Assembly (NCBI GenBank): GCA_024278855.1
Contig: JAJRSJ010000012.1
Span: 1 to 64,000 of the forward strand
Reading direction: 5' to 3'
DNA from: Alphaproteobacteria bacterium
GTDB taxonomy: Bacteria > Pseudomonadota > Alphaproteobacteria > Caulobacterales > Maricaulaceae
Length of the DNA: 64,000 nucleotides
The notes below the pieces were generated by a model, which had not been told where the DNA came from, ran no database searches, and worked only from the letters and a program-made list of their open reading frames with translations. Shown here one piece after another: positions 1 through 9,328 of the stretch; the stretch's first letter is position 1, and each line of letters starts with the position of its first letter. The translations under genes were made by a program, and so were the position numbers.

Positions 1-651
1 GTTACAAATCCAATCGCCAAGGAAATTCTCTATAAATCCGGTTTTGATCATCCAGGGCATACGGAATATCTGGCCCATTTAACCGGCGCAATCAAGCCCG
101 TCATGATGCTGAGCGCCCAAGGTTTACGGGTAGCTCTACTGACCATTCATATCCCGTTGCAAGCCGTATCCCCTGCAATAAACGGCGGGGCTATCGAGCG
201 CACCGCTAAAATTCTGCACCAAGCTTTGCGCACAGATTTCGGCATCAAAAACCCGCGTATTGCCATGGCCGGGCTAAACCCCCATGCTGGCGAAGGTGGC
301 GCGTTGGGCCGGGCGGAAATAGAAATTATCAACCCGGCGGCGGCCAAATTACGGGATGAAGCTATTGATATTTCAGACGCCAGACCCGCCGACACCCTGT
401 TTCACGAACAAGCCCGCGCCGGCTATGACGCCGTTTTGGCCATGTATCATGATCAGGGGCTTATTCCGGTCAAAACTCTGGATTTTCACGGCGGGGTCAA
501 TACCACCCTTGGCTTGGCGATCATCCGCACATCGCCAGATCACGGCACCGCCTTTGATATCGCCGGGCGCGGCATAGCCCGTCCTGATAGCTTGATCGCT
601 GCCATCACTGCCGCCCGTTCTATGTCAGACTGCCGAGCAAAATTATCATGA
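1..651 (+). CDS. pdxA: 4-hydroxythreonine-4-phosphate dehydrogenase, 3' part
   Basis: The 5' end lies outside the window; 216 residues are visible. PdxA oxidises and decarboxylates 4-phosphohydroxy-L-threonine in the DXP-dependent route to pyridoxal 5'-phosphate, in the cytoplasm. Visible family blocks are GHTEYLA (visible residues 19-25), GLNPHAGEGG, MYHDQGLIPVK and SPDHGTAFDIAG. The histidines of the first three blocks correspond to the divalent-metal ligands known for this family. The gene ends in TGA only 7 bp before rsmA, a pdxA-rsmA pairing common in proteobacteria, so the two are probably co-transcribed. The visible part is intact. Identification is firm; only the N-terminal portion is unseen. 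Confidence 0.96.
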   Translation, partial: VTNPIAKEILYKSGFDHPGHTEYLAHLTGAIKPVMMLSAQGLRVALLTIHIPLQAVSPAINGGAIERTAKILHQALRTDFGIKNPRIAMAGLNPHAGEGGALGRAEIEIINPAAAKLRDEAIDISDARPADTLFHEQARAGYDAVLAMYHDQGLIPVKTLDFHGGVNTTLGLAIIRTSPDHGTAFDIAGRGIARPDSLIAAITAARSMSDCRAKLS

Positions 652-658
652 CAAAAAC

Positions 659-1516
659 ATGAGTAATGCAGTTGAGAATTTACCGGCCTTGCGCGATGTT
701 TTACAAAAACACAACCTGTTCGCCAAGAAAAGCCTGGGCCAGCATTTTTTGCTGGATTTAAATCTAACCGATAAAATCGCAAGGTTGGCCGCACCCCATG
801 CGGTCGTGGTTGAAGTCGGCCCCGGCCCCGGCGGCCTGACCCGTTCATTGCTCGCCGCTGGCGCGAAACATGTCATTGCCATCGAGAAAGACGAGCGGTT
901 TATACCGGCCTTGCAAGATATTGTGGACGCCGCAAATGGACAACTTTGTGTCATTAACGCAGACGCACTTAGAACTGATCCGGGCGAACTCACCCCTATA
1001 CGTCCCCTGCGCATATGCGCCAACCTGCCTTATAATGTCGGCACAAAGCTGCTGATCAATTGGTTGACGACCGCGCCGATATTCTGGGACAGGTTGGTGT
1101 TGATGCTCCAAAAAGAAGTGGCCGAGCGGGTCGTGGCTAAGCCCGGCGATAAAGCTTACGGGCGATTGGCGGTTTTGGCAGGTTCGGTCGCAAGTGGGCA
1201 TATTTCCTTTGATATCCCCGCCAGTGCTTTTACCCCGCCGCCCAAAGTCGACAGCGCCGTGATTGTGTTGGATATTTTGGCCAAAAATAAACGCTTTGCC
1301 GATTTAAAACTGCTTGGCCAAATCACCGCCAGTGCCTTTGGGCAACGCCGAAAAATGCTCAGAAAATCCCTAAAACCTTTCGCCAAAACCCATAATATCG
1401 ACCTGGACACATGGTTAGCCAAAGCCGACATTGAACCAACAGCCCGCCCCGAAACCATAGACATAGCCGGATTTCATAGATTGGCACGGAGCCTGAAAGC
1501 AATAGATTCAGCGTAA
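659..1516 (+). CDS. rsmA: 16S rRNA (adenine1518-N6/adenine1519-N6)-dimethyltransferase
   Basis: RsmA (KsgA) dimethylates two adjacent adenosines in the 3' helix of 16S rRNA during late 30S assembly, using S-adenosylmethionine. The 285-residue length is normal. The sequence shows KSLGQHFL (residues 24-31), the SAM-binding GPGPGG (54-59) and the catalytic NLPYNV motif (122-127). The C-terminal helical domain contains FGQRRKMLRKSLK, typical of the family. The ATG at 659 gives the usual N-terminus and follows pdxA by 7 bp. Nothing looks unusual. Confidence 0.97.
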   Translation: MSNAVENLPALRDVLQKHNLFAKKSLGQHFLLDLNLTDKIARLAAPHAVVVEVGPGPGGLTRSLLAAGAKHVIAIEKDERFIPALQDIVDAANGQLCVINADALRTDPGELTPIRPLRICANLPYNVGTKLLINWLTTAPIFWDRLVLMLQKEVAERVVAKPGDKAYGRLAVLAGSVASGHISFDIPASAFTPPPKVDSAVIVLDILAKNKRFADLKLLGQITASAFGQRRKMLRKSLKPFAKTHNIDLDTWLAKADIEPTARPETIDIAGFHRLARSLKAIDSA

Positions 1517-1616
1517 ACTTCTGCCTCACCATACACTAAAAATATATAAACCTTGAGAAATCAAATAAATTCATCTACGTTTATAGCAGATAGCATATTT
1601 CTTTAGGAGGGTTATT

Positions 1617-4600
1617 ATGTGTTCGAAGGTCATAAAATATCTAAAATCATCATCAAGTATATTAGTGTTGTCAGTTATGAGCGTCAGCTTGACGGCAAAT
1701 GTTCAGGCACAAACAACGGACGATGAAATTATCGTCACGGGTAGCCGGATACCGCAAGATCCGAATATAGTTTCGTCGATCCCGGTTCAATCACTGAGCG
1801 ACGAGGACATTAAGCTTTCCGGGGAAATCAGTCTGGCGGAAATCGTCAATGATATCCCGGCCTTGGTTTCCTCAACGTCTGTTGAAAATTCCGTATCAGG
1901 GGGAAGCTCCTTAAATCTCCGGGGTGTGGGCGGCACACGAACATTAACTTTGGTGAATGGGCGTCGCCATGTGGCTGGTTTTCGCGGCACATCGGCTGTT
2001 GATGTTGGCACAATCCCTCGGGCTTTGGTCAAAAGTGTGGAAGTTACCACCGGCGGCGCGTCGGCCATATACGGGGCTGATGCTGTCACGGGTGTTGTCA
2101 ACTTCATCCTGAAAGATGATTTTGAAGGTTTTGAAGCTGATATCAGAGGCGGAATTTCAACGCAAGGTGATGCCGAAAACTTCACAATTGATGCCACATA
2201 TGGCAAGAATTTTGCCAATGGTCGCGGCAATGCCGTTTTGAGTGTCAGCTATGTTGAAGATACATCTCTGACAGAAGGCGATCGCGCCTTTTCCCGAAAT
2301 AATAATACTGCGGCATCTTTAGCAAACCCTGCATTGCGATTGCAAGCTAGCGACTTGGGCGCGGATACGCCAAACTTCAATGGGATCAGAATTGGCAATA
2401 CCATTCTTGGTATTAATACGGTTGGCATGACACTGACCGCCACTGAACAGGCGCTAGTTGACAGGGCAACAAATGCGCCCGCTCGCATTATTGCCAGAGA
2501 TCCCAGAGTCTGGCTGTCGTCCCAAGCCGGGTCTATTGCACCAGGGTTTGGCGGACGGAGTACAATTTATGTTGATCTCAATAATAATGGTATAGCTGAT
2601 TGTCAGGAATCTCGTGGAGGACAAGTTGGCTTTTTGACAGGGTGTTGGATCACCAATCCTGACGGAACGGTCAGTGTCTTTCAAGAAAGCCTGATTGCCG
2701 ATGGAGGTTTTAGGGGCCAAGGAAACCCTGACGGTAGTGGTAGTGCTGGTTTATTTAATTTTAACAGAGACACGCTTTATCCTGAAACGGATTCGCTTTC
2801 AGTCAACTTCAATACAAGTTATGAGTTGGCACCTGGTTTGAAGGTTTTCATGGAGGCCAAATTTACCAATGCGGAATCGCAGACTTTTGGCGAGCAAGAT
2901 ACATTTTTCGACACATTATTTATCCGGGCTGACAACCCCTTCATACCTACAGAATTACTACCTGTTGTCGCTGCCACTGGCGGATTACTCATTACCCAAG
3001 ACCCTACTGGTTATAGTGACAACAACCCAACCATTACCACGCGGGAGACAGTGCGGCTTGTTGGGGGGCTGGAATGGGAAACAGACAGTGGTCATAATTT
3101 TGAAGTGTCCATTAACCATGGACGCTTTAACAATACGCAATCCTCAACTGATCTATATCTGGATCGACAATTTGCGGCAACTGATGCTGTTCGGGCCCCC
3201 GTTAGTGGTGAAATCGTTTGCCGGTCAGACCTTGATCCAAATGCTTTTTATGAAATTGATTTTTTCACAGCCATTAATGGTTTCGCTGATGGCGGCTTTG
3301 CTTCAAATCGTTATTATTCGTTCACACCGGGGGATGGTACATGCCGGCCGCTAAACCCGTTTGGTATAAACGCCGTCAGTGCCGAGGCGCAAAACTTCAT
3401 CACTGCTCCCATTACTGACAGACTTGAGATCACGCAAACAGTACTTTCGGGTATTGCCGCTGGTGAGTTTGATTGGTTCACAGGCTTGCTTGATGGCTCG
3501 ATAGGGTATGCGGCGGGTGTCGAATACCGCCGGGAGACCAGCAGCAATCAACTTGACCCTCTTACATTAGGTGTTTTGCCACAAGGTACATCTTTTACGC
3601 CAGGCGTACTTGTCAACACGATAGACCCGTTCCTGAATTCGTTCACCAGTATCGATAACACACAGCAATTCAATACCAGTGGTAGTTATGATGTAAGTGA
3701 AGTTTTTGGCGAAATTCGTCTTCCAATTTTCCAGAACATGCCATTCGCCCGTGAGCTCACGCTCGACGCGGCAGCCCGTTACGCTAATTACAGCACGCTA
3801 GGCGGACAAACAACTTGGAAAGTCGGCGGTACATGGGCACCAATTGATCAGATTAGTTTACGCGGTACACTATCCAGAGCCGTGCGGGCGCCAAATATTA
3901 CAGCGCTGTTTGATCCTGAATTACCCATATTTATCGGATCCAATCTAGATCCTTGTGATGTAAATACTGTGGGCGACGGAACGGCAAACCGTGAAGCTAA
4001 TTGTGTTGCTGGCCTGCAAGCCACTGGCGTTCCCCTAAGTGATATTGTAAACGCAACCGGTACCTATATTTGGAGCAATCCGCTGACGGGACGCTTTAGC
4101 GGCACGTCGGGCGGCAACCCTAATTTGCAAGTTGAAACAGCTGATACATTTACAATTGGCGGCATATTCAGGCCGTCTTTCCTGGAAGGGTTTTCACTAA
4201 CCGTCGATTACTGGGATATTAAAATCGCAAATGCGATTTCCGCAGTTGGGGCAAGTGACATTCTGGAAGGATGCTACGATTCTGCCGATTTCCCAAATGT
4301 GCCCTTCTGTGCACAGTTCGAACGTAGAGCTGACGGAGGTTTGAACGACCTTAGCAGTGGCCAAATTAACTTTGCCAGATTAGAAGCCAGTGGTGTTGAC
4401 TTTTCAGCAAATTATGAGTTTGACTGGGATGAGAATGTGTTTGGCGCAAGACTGGTCGGATCCTATCAAGAAAAACTAGACAGGTTCTTTAATCCTCTGG
4501 ATCTGACTGACGTTGACCCAGAAATCCAGGAAATTCAACGTCCCAAACTATCGGGTAACCTCTTGCTGTCTTGGGATCGCGGCCCCTTTGGTCTGGGTTT

Positions 4601-4880
4601 TCAAACTAGCTATCAGGGCAAGCAATCCGTAGCTGAAATCGAGGATGTCCTGCCGAGTGAACTTAACCCGAATGGTCTATATGGACCTGTTGAAGGTGAC
4701 AGGTTCTTTGGCGAAACAGTTGTTTTCGATGTTAACGGCTCTTATGAATGGAACGATAATTTCTCTTTTTACGGCGGCGTAAACAATATTGCGGATGAGA
4801 CCCCCTTCTCAACACAGACGGCATGGCCCGTTGGCCCGCGTGGTCGGTTCGTGTTCCTTGGTGTAAGTTACAAGCACTAA
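1617..4880 (+). CDS. TonB-dependent receptor
   Basis: An outer-membrane, TonB-energised transporter of 1087 residues. A signal peptide (about residues 1-31, ending NVQAQ) precedes a plug domain starting with the TonB-box-like segment DDEIIVTGSRI. Plug motifs include SSLNLRGVGG, TLVNGRRH and a VEVTTGGASAIYGADAVTGVVN block (split here as VTTGGASAIYGADAV and GVVN). The rest is a beta-barrel with PQxxxxxR-like strands and an N-terminally longer loop set than average. A strong ribosome site, AGGAGG at 1605-1610, precedes the ATG. The gene stands alone, ends at a terminator, and has no transporter or enzyme neighbour, so the substrate (sugar, oligopeptide or siderophore) cannot be assigned. The last residue is His (VSYKH) where such barrels usually end in Phe or Trp. 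Confidence 0.93.
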   Translation: MCSKVIKYLKSSSSILVLSVMSVSLTANVQAQTTDDEIIVTGSRIPQDPNIVSSIPVQSLSDEDIKLSGEISLAEIVNDIPALVSSTSVENSVSGGSSLNLRGVGGTRTLTLVNGRRHVAGFRGTSAVDVGTIPRALVKSVEVTTGGASAIYGADAVTGVVNFILKDDFEGFEADIRGGISTQGDAENFTIDATYGKNFANGRGNAVLSVSYVEDTSLTEGDRAFSRNNNTAASLANPALRLQASDLGADTPNFNGIRIGNTILGINTVGMTLTATEQALVDRATNAPARIIARDPRVWLSSQAGSIAPGFGGRSTIYVDLNNNGIADCQESRGGQVGFLTGCWITNPDGTVSVFQESLIADGGFRGQGNPDGSGSAGLFNFNRDTLYPETDSLSVNFNTSYELAPGLKVFMEAKFTNAESQTFGEQDTFFDTLFIRADNPFIPTELLPVVAATGGLLITQDPTGYSDNNPTITTRETVRLVGGLEWETDSGHNFEVSINHGRFNNTQSSTDLYLDRQFAATDAVRAPVSGEIVCRSDLDPNAFYEIDFFTAINGFADGGFASNRYYSFTPGDGTCRPLNPFGINAVSAEAQNFITAPITDRLEITQTVLSGIAAGEFDWFTGLLDGSIGYAAGVEYRRETSSNQLDPLTLGVLPQGTSFTPGVLVNTIDPFLNSFTSIDNTQQFNTSGSYDVSEVFGEIRLPIFQNMPFARELTLDAAARYANYSTLGGQTTWKVGGTWAPIDQISLRGTLSRAVRAPNITALFDPELPIFIGSNLDPCDVNTVGDGTANREANCVAGLQATGVPLSDIVNATGTYIWSNPLTGRFSGTSGGNPNLQVETADTFTIGGIFRPSFLEGFSLTVDYWDIKIANAISAVGASDILEGCYDSADFPNVPFCAQFERRADGGLNDLSSGQINFARLEASGVDFSANYEFDWDENVFGARLVGSYQEKLDRFFNPLDLTDVDPEIQEIQRPKLSGNLLLSWDRGPFGLGFQTSYQGKQSVAEIEDVLPSELNPNGLYGPVEGDRFFGETVVFDVNGSYEWNDNFSFYGGVNNIADETPFSTQTAWPVGPRGRFVFLGVSYKH

Positions 4881-4905
4881 AGTTTAAGAAGGTGATGAAT
4901 ATTAA

Positions 4906-4930
4906 GGCCCGCTGAACGGCGGGCCTTTTT
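4906..4930 (+). terminator. Rho-independent terminator after the TonB receptor gene
   Basis: A 7-bp GC stem, GGCCCGC at 4906-4912 with GCGGGCC at 4919-4925, has a 6-nt loop and is followed by TTTTT at 4926-4930. It lies 25 bp after the receptor stop and just before the 3' end of the convergent gmk, so it may stop transcripts from both sides. Confidence 0.85.
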
Positions 4931-4935
4931 CGTTT

Positions 4936-5598
4936 TTATTGCCCTTCGATCAGCCCTTTAACAAACGGGCCAAGCCAGTATTGCCGACGGCGTTTTAGGC
5001 GCTCTGCGGCCACGATTGTACGAAGCTCGTCCATAGCAGTTTCCAGATCATCATTGACGATGATATAATCGTATTCGGCCCAGTGACTAATCTCCGCTTC
5101 TGATTTTGCCATGCGCCGCGCTATGACATTTGCACTGTCCTGGGCGCGGGTGTGGAGCCGGGTTTCCAGCTCGCGTTTGCTGGGCGGCAGGATAAATATC
5201 TTGACCAAATCATCGCCCGCCGCTTGGGTAAGCTGTTGGGCGCCTTGCCAGTCTATATCAAATACCACATCATGACCGTCCGCAAGTGCCGCCTCTACGG
5301 GTGCGCGCGGCGTGCCGTAATAATTGTCAAATACCTTGGCATATTCCAAAAATTCATCGTCATCACGCATATTGGAAAATTTGGTTTTACCAATGAAATA
5401 ATAATCGCCCCCCTCGGTTTCGCTGTTTCTGGCCGGACGTGTGGTGGCGGATACCGACATTTTCATATTTGGGTTTTCGGCCAATAATTGTCTGGTCATG
5501 GTGCTTTTTCCGGCCCCTGACGGTGACGACAATACCACCATCAAACCCCGGCGGCTTTGTTTTAGTTTTTGCAGATCATATACCGCTTTATTCGACAT
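4936..5598 (-). CDS. gmk: Guanylate kinase
   Basis: Phosphorylates GMP to GDP with ATP in the cytoplasm. The 220-residue protein has the P-loop SSPSGAGKST, the GMP-binding segment VSATTRPARNSE with GGDYYFI, and the EYAKVFDNYYGTPRAPVE block of the family. I place the start at the ATG at 5598; an upstream in-frame TTG at 5625 would add nine residues but deepen the overlap with yicC. A GGGAG ribosome site lies about 11 nt upstream of the ATG. The start overlaps the 3' end of yicC by 11 bp, indicating translational coupling in a mltG-yicC-gmk unit. Confidence 0.96.
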   Translation of the reverse strand: MSNKAVYDLQKLKQSRRGLMVVLSSPSGAGKSTMTRQLLAENPNMKMSVSATTRPARNSETEGGDYYFIGKTKFSNMRDDDEFLEYAKVFDNYYGTPRAPVEAALADGHDVVFDIDWQGAQQLTQAAGDDLVKIFILPPSKRELETRLHTRAQDSANVIARRMAKSEAEISHWAEYDYIIVNDDLETAMDELRTIVAAERLKRRRQYWLGPFVKGLIEGQ

Positions 5599-6472
5599 TG
5601 GCCGCTTGCTCCCTGAACTGTTCAATCAGGCTTTTCATCTCAAGTCCGATTTGTGTCAAATCAATGTCGGTCGATTTTGCGCACAATGTGTTAATTTCGC
5701 GGATAAATTCCTGGGAGAGAAAATCCAGTTTACGGCCCACGGGGGATCCAGTTTTAAGTAAAGTTTCAGCCTGATCCACATGGGCCGAAAGCCTGTCCAA
5801 CTCTTCGCGTATATCCGCCTTTATGGCCAATAAAGCAGCCTCTTGTACCAATTTATCCTGGGGTAGGTTTTCCCCAAGCAGTTCGGTCAGTTTTTGTTCA
5901 AATTTGGCTTTGATATTGACCGTCAATACACTGTCGCAGGCCCGCGCTTGTTGCAGCAATTTATCAAAATTCTTGATATTTTCTTTAAGAATTTTGCCCA
6001 TGGCCTTGCCTTCAGCTTTGCGGGCCGCATTCAAATTAACCAGCATGTCCCCAAGACTTTTCAGAACCATATCATTGCGAGGTTTGTGCTTTGGATCCGA
6101 TGCATTATCTGCGGTTTCGGTTATGACACCCTTGACCAGATAAAAACTATCAATTCGCGGGGCCGAAATTCCGTCATTTTTCTTACCCATATCGGTCGCA
6201 GAACTGATCAGTGTTTGTAGCCAGTCAGTGTTAATTACATAATTCTCCGCGCCGCCGTCCGCTTGTATGGTCAAATTGATTTGCAAATTCCCCCGCGCCA
6301 GTGCCTTATTGGCCTGGCGGCGGATGAGCGGCTCAAGGCTCTCAAAGCCCGGCGGCAGACGGAGGCGCATGTCCAGGTTTTTGCCGTTGACGGCCCGCAC
6401 TTCCCACACCCATGACCAATCTTCATAATCCGCTTCGGCGCGGCCATATCCGGTCATGCTCATCAAGCTCAT
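5588..6472 (-). CDS. yicC: YicC family endoribonuclease
   Basis: A 294-residue member of the YicC/YloC family, reported in E. coli as an endoribonuclease acting on a small RNA. It shows the N-terminal MTGYGRA motif (residues 6-12), the EVRAVNGKNLDMRLRLP block and the C-terminal GRKLDFLSQEFIREINTLCAKS signature with D-IDLTQIGLEMK following. The ATG at 6472 overlaps the mltG stop (ATGA), and the end overlaps gmk, so it sits in a tightly coupled operon. A second ATG at 6463 is possible. Nothing appears missing. Confidence 0.93.
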   Translation of the reverse strand: MSLMSMTGYGRAEADYEDWSWVWEVRAVNGKNLDMRLRLPPGFESLEPLIRRQANKALARGNLQINLTIQADGGAENYVINTDWLQTLISSATDMGKKNDGISAPRIDSFYLVKGVITETADNASDPKHKPRNDMVLKSLGDMLVNLNAARKAEGKAMGKILKENIKNFDKLLQQARACDSVLTVNIKAKFEQKLTELLGENLPQDKLVQEAALLAIKADIREELDRLSAHVDQAETLLKTGSPVGRKLDFLSQEFIREINTLCAKSTDIDLTQIGLEMKSLIEQFREQAANVE

Positions 6473-7560
6473 TGATTTGCCTTTTCTTTAGCTTTCTTTT
6501 TAGCAGCCCGCTTGCGCGCCTTTTCAATTTTGCGCCACTGCCGGACATTTGCATTATGCCCGCGCAAGGTTTTGGCAAATACATGCCCGCCTTTGCCGTC
6601 TGCTACAAAGAAAATATCTTCGGTTGTCATTGGATTAAGCACGGCTTCAATGGCGGCCCGGCCCGGATTGCAAATCGGGGGTTTGGGCAGGCCGGCAATT
6701 TGGTAAGTATTCCAGTCGGTTTTGCGGTCAATCTCTGAGCGGCGCAAACCGCGCCCCAGTTTTTCGCCGCCCGTAAGACCGTAAATAATCGTTGGATCGG
6801 ATTCGAGCCGCATCCCCCTGTTGAGCCGGTTGATAAACACGCCTGCCACATGTTTGCGCTCACTGCCGACACCGGTTTCTTTCTCGACGATAGAGGCCAA
6901 AATCATGGCTTCTCTTTTGGTTGTTATGGGCAGGCCAAGCGCCCGGTCTTGCCATAATTTATCCAAAAGTTCTTCTTGTTCATTGCGCATTTTCTTGACC
7001 AATTCGGTCTTGGTCATGGATTTTGGCAGCATATAGGTTTCTGGCAAAAGCGTGCCCTCTTGCGGGATTGTTGTCACTTGGCCGGGTATGTTTTGGGCCC
7101 CATTGATTTGGCGAATGATTTGCGCACTGGTCAAACCCTCAGCAACCGTAAACGGGTAAAGAATAGCTTGCCCGTCCGTGAGAATTTCGTACACGTCCAA
7201 CATGCTGGCGGCGGGCGGAATGGCATATTCTCCGGCCTTGAGATTAGCTTCACCGCCGTCCAGTTTGACAAACATTTTAAAGGTTCCGGCACTGCCGATA
7301 ACACCCTCGTCGTCCAGTTTTTCTGCGATGCTAGACAGGCCTGCGCCTTTTTTTACTTCAAAAATCTGCTCGCTCTGCAATGGCCCATCACCAATATAAC
7401 TATATTTCATAATGGCATAACCGATCATGACAAAGGCGGCCAAAAAAGTCAGCATGGCAATCATCATCATGGTGGCTATGCCAAACGCATGGCGCTTGCT
7501 CAGCCCGCCTGTCTCAGGGCCGTCTTGTTCGTCATCTTGTTCAGGATTCGCGTGGGTCAT
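6469..7560 (-). CDS. mltG: Endolytic murein transglycosylase MltG
   Basis: MltG cleaves nascent glycan strands at the inner membrane and is thought to set glycan chain length. The 363-residue protein has a charged cytoplasmic N-terminus, one transmembrane segment (about residues 29-50) and a LysM-like region (EIFEVKKGAGLSSIAEKL, written in part). The YceG catalytic domain shows EGTLLPETY, ILASIVEKETG with the catalytic Glu, LESDPTIIYG and AGLPKPPICNPG. The Lys/Ala-rich tail (KKKAKEKANQ) is not catalytic. The stop overlaps yicC by 4 bp; fabF lies 8 bp upstream, giving a fabF-mltG-yicC-gmk order common in alphaproteobacteria. Confidence 0.95.
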   Translation of the reverse strand: MTHANPEQDDEQDGPETGGLSKRHAFGIATMMMIAMLTFLAAFVMIGYAIMKYSYIGDGPLQSEQIFEVKKGAGLSSIAEKLDDEGVIGSAGTFKMFVKLDGGEANLKAGEYAIPPAASMLDVYEILTDGQAILYPFTVAEGLTSAQIIRQINGAQNIPGQVTTIPQEGTLLPETYMLPKSMTKTELVKKMRNEQEELLDKLWQDRALGLPITTKREAMILASIVEKETGVGSERKHVAGVFINRLNRGMRLESDPTIIYGLTGGEKLGRGLRRSEIDRKTDWNTYQIAGLPKPPICNPGRAAIEAVLNPMTTEDIFFVADGKGGHVFAKTLRGHNANVRQWRKIEKARKRAAKKKAKEKANQ

Positions 7561-7568
7561 GCCCCAAC

Positions 7569-8867
7569 CTAGTCATTTTCAGGCAATTCTGCAAAGATTA
7601 AAGACGCATTGGTGCCGCCAAATCCGAATGAATTGGACATTGCGGCTTTGAGGTTTTTCTGCTTCGCATGCAGAGGTACAAGATCAATGGGTGTTTCTAC
7701 CGACGGATTGTGTAAATTCAAGGTTGGCGGCACCATATTATCGCGCACTGCCAATATGGAGAAAATCGCCTCCACAGCCCCGGCCGCGCCCAATAAATGT
7801 CCGGTCGCAGACTTGGTAGACGACAAGGATAAATTGTTGGCCGCATCTCCGAATAAACGTTCAACCGCTTTTAACTCGATCTCGTCGCCCATGGGGGTTG
7901 AGGTTCCGTGGGCATTGACATAACCGATTTCGGCCGCCGTCATGCCTGCATCGTTAAGAGCCATCTTCATGGCCCGGTAGCCGCCGGATCCGTCCGGAGA
8001 CGGGCTCGTGATATGATAGGCGTCGCCCGTTAAGCCGTATCCTTTTAGCTCGGCATATATTGTAGCCCCGCGGGCTTTGGCGTGTTCGTATTCTTCGAGG
8101 ACAACTGCGCCCGCACCCTCGCCCATCAAAAATCCATCGCGGTCTTTGTCATATGGTCGCGAAGCGGTTTCCGGCTTGTCATTAAATCCGGTTGTCATGG
8201 CCCGGCAGGCGACAAAACTGGTTATGCCGATGCGGCAAATGGCGGCTTCACTACCGCCGGCGATCATAACATCGACATCGCCGCGCTCAATCATGCGCGC
8301 CGCATCACCAATGGCATGGGCCCCGGTTGCACAGGCCGTAACAACGCTGTGATTGGCCCCTTTATAACCGTGGCGGATAGAAATATGCCCAGATGTCAAA
8401 TTGATCAACATGCCAGGCAGGACGAACGGCCCAAACCGCCGTGGGCCTTTTTCCACCAATTTTAGGGAGCTTTCATAAACGGTTTGCAAACCGCCCATGC
8501 CGGAACCAAAAATAACGCCGGTGCGCTCTTGGGTATCCGTATCCTCAGGGTCGATGACCCAACCCGAATCCTTGATAGCTTCCTCTGCAGCGACAAGCCC
8601 AAATATGATAAATTCGTCAATTCGGTTTTGTTCACGTTTGGTCAGAAGCGCATCAGGATCGAATGTACCCGCAATGTCGGGCCCGCCGCCGCCGCGCCCA
8701 TCAAGACGCGGAACCATAGCGGCGATCACGCACCCGAGATCATCGGTTTCAAAATGCTCGATACGGCCCGCGCCGGATTTATCGGCGAGTATGTAGCGCC
8801 ATGCTGTGTCCACACCACACCCTAGGGGCGTAACCAGACCCAGGCCGGTAACAACAACCCGCCGCAC
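7569..8867 (-). CDS. fabF: 3-oxoacyl-[acyl-carrier-protein] synthase II
   Basis: Condenses malonyl-ACP with acyl-ACP in fatty acid elongation. The 432-residue thiolase-fold enzyme shows the nucleophile in VVTACATGAHAIGDA (Cys179) and the two active-site histidines in NAHGTSTPMGD and KSATGHLLGAAG. The start is a GTG at 8867, giving MRRVVVTGLG, the typical FabF beginning. It lies 23 bp after acpP on the same strand, so substrate carrier and enzyme are co-expressed. The insertion with GGGG near residue 60 is within normal variation. Confidence 0.96.
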   Translation of the reverse strand: MRRVVVTGLGLVTPLGCGVDTAWRYILADKSGAGRIEHFETDDLGCVIAAMVPRLDGRGGGGPDIAGTFDPDALLTKREQNRIDEFIIFGLVAAEEAIKDSGWVIDPEDTDTQERTGVIFGSGMGGLQTVYESSLKLVEKGPRRFGPFVLPGMLINLTSGHISIRHGYKGANHSVVTACATGAHAIGDAARMIERGDVDVMIAGGSEAAICRIGITSFVACRAMTTGFNDKPETASRPYDKDRDGFLMGEGAGAVVLEEYEHAKARGATIYAELKGYGLTGDAYHITSPSPDGSGGYRAMKMALNDAGMTAAEIGYVNAHGTSTPMGDEIELKAVERLFGDAANNLSLSSTKSATGHLLGAAGAVEAIFSILAVRDNMVPPTLNLHNPSVETPIDLVPLHAKQKNLKAAMSNSFGFGGTNASLIFAELPEND

Positions 8868-8890
8868 TTTATGTCCCTACCAAGGGCAGA

Positions 8891-9127
8891 CTAAGCCGTT
8901 GCTTCGGTGATGAACTTAACAGCGTCGCCCACAGTTTGAATGGTTTCGGCAGCATCATCCGGAATTTCAATATCAAATTCCTCTTCAAACGCCATAACAA
9001 GTTCCACATTGTCCAGGCTATCCGCGCCCAGATCTTCGATGAAATTTGCTTTTTCGGTTACTTTGTCGGCCTCAACATCGAGGTGTTCAACAACCATTTT
9101 GCTTACGCGGCTAAGTACGTCTGACAT
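8891..9127 (-). CDS. acpP: Acyl carrier protein
   Basis: The small acidic carrier of growing acyl chains. The 78-residue protein has the phosphopantetheine-attachment motif [13 protein letters not shown] with Ser37. I chose the ATG at 9127 (MSDVLSRV), which matches the family N-terminus and is preceded by AAAGGA about 9 nt upstream; an in-frame ATG at 9145 would add six atypical residues. It heads the acpP-fabF-mltG-yicC-gmk run. About 200 bp of gene-free sequence lies upstream, presumably with the promoter, but I could not fix a convincing one. Confidence 0.97.
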   Translation of the reverse strand: MSDVLSRVSKMVVEHLDVEADKVTEKANFIEDLGADSLDNVELVMAFEEEFDIEIPDDAAETIQTVGDAVKFITEATA

Positions 9128-9328
9128 ATGATAATCCTTTTCCAATTAGTTGGCCCAATCACGTTGGTTTGCCAATTCGCTTATGTGCAATGTTAGAACT
9201 CTCAAGATGAATTACAAGAGCCATCCCAACAACGGGCGCGAATTAACACATGATTCTTGTAAAAGCCAGTGTAAAGGTGGGGTAAAGGTGCAGTTTTTAT
9301 TGCTATAAAACTGATAAATTATGGTTAT

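Noticed and set aside
5599-5625. Upstream TTG start for gmk
   Set aside because: The ATG at 5598 has a ribosome site and gives the usual N-terminus with a smaller overlap.
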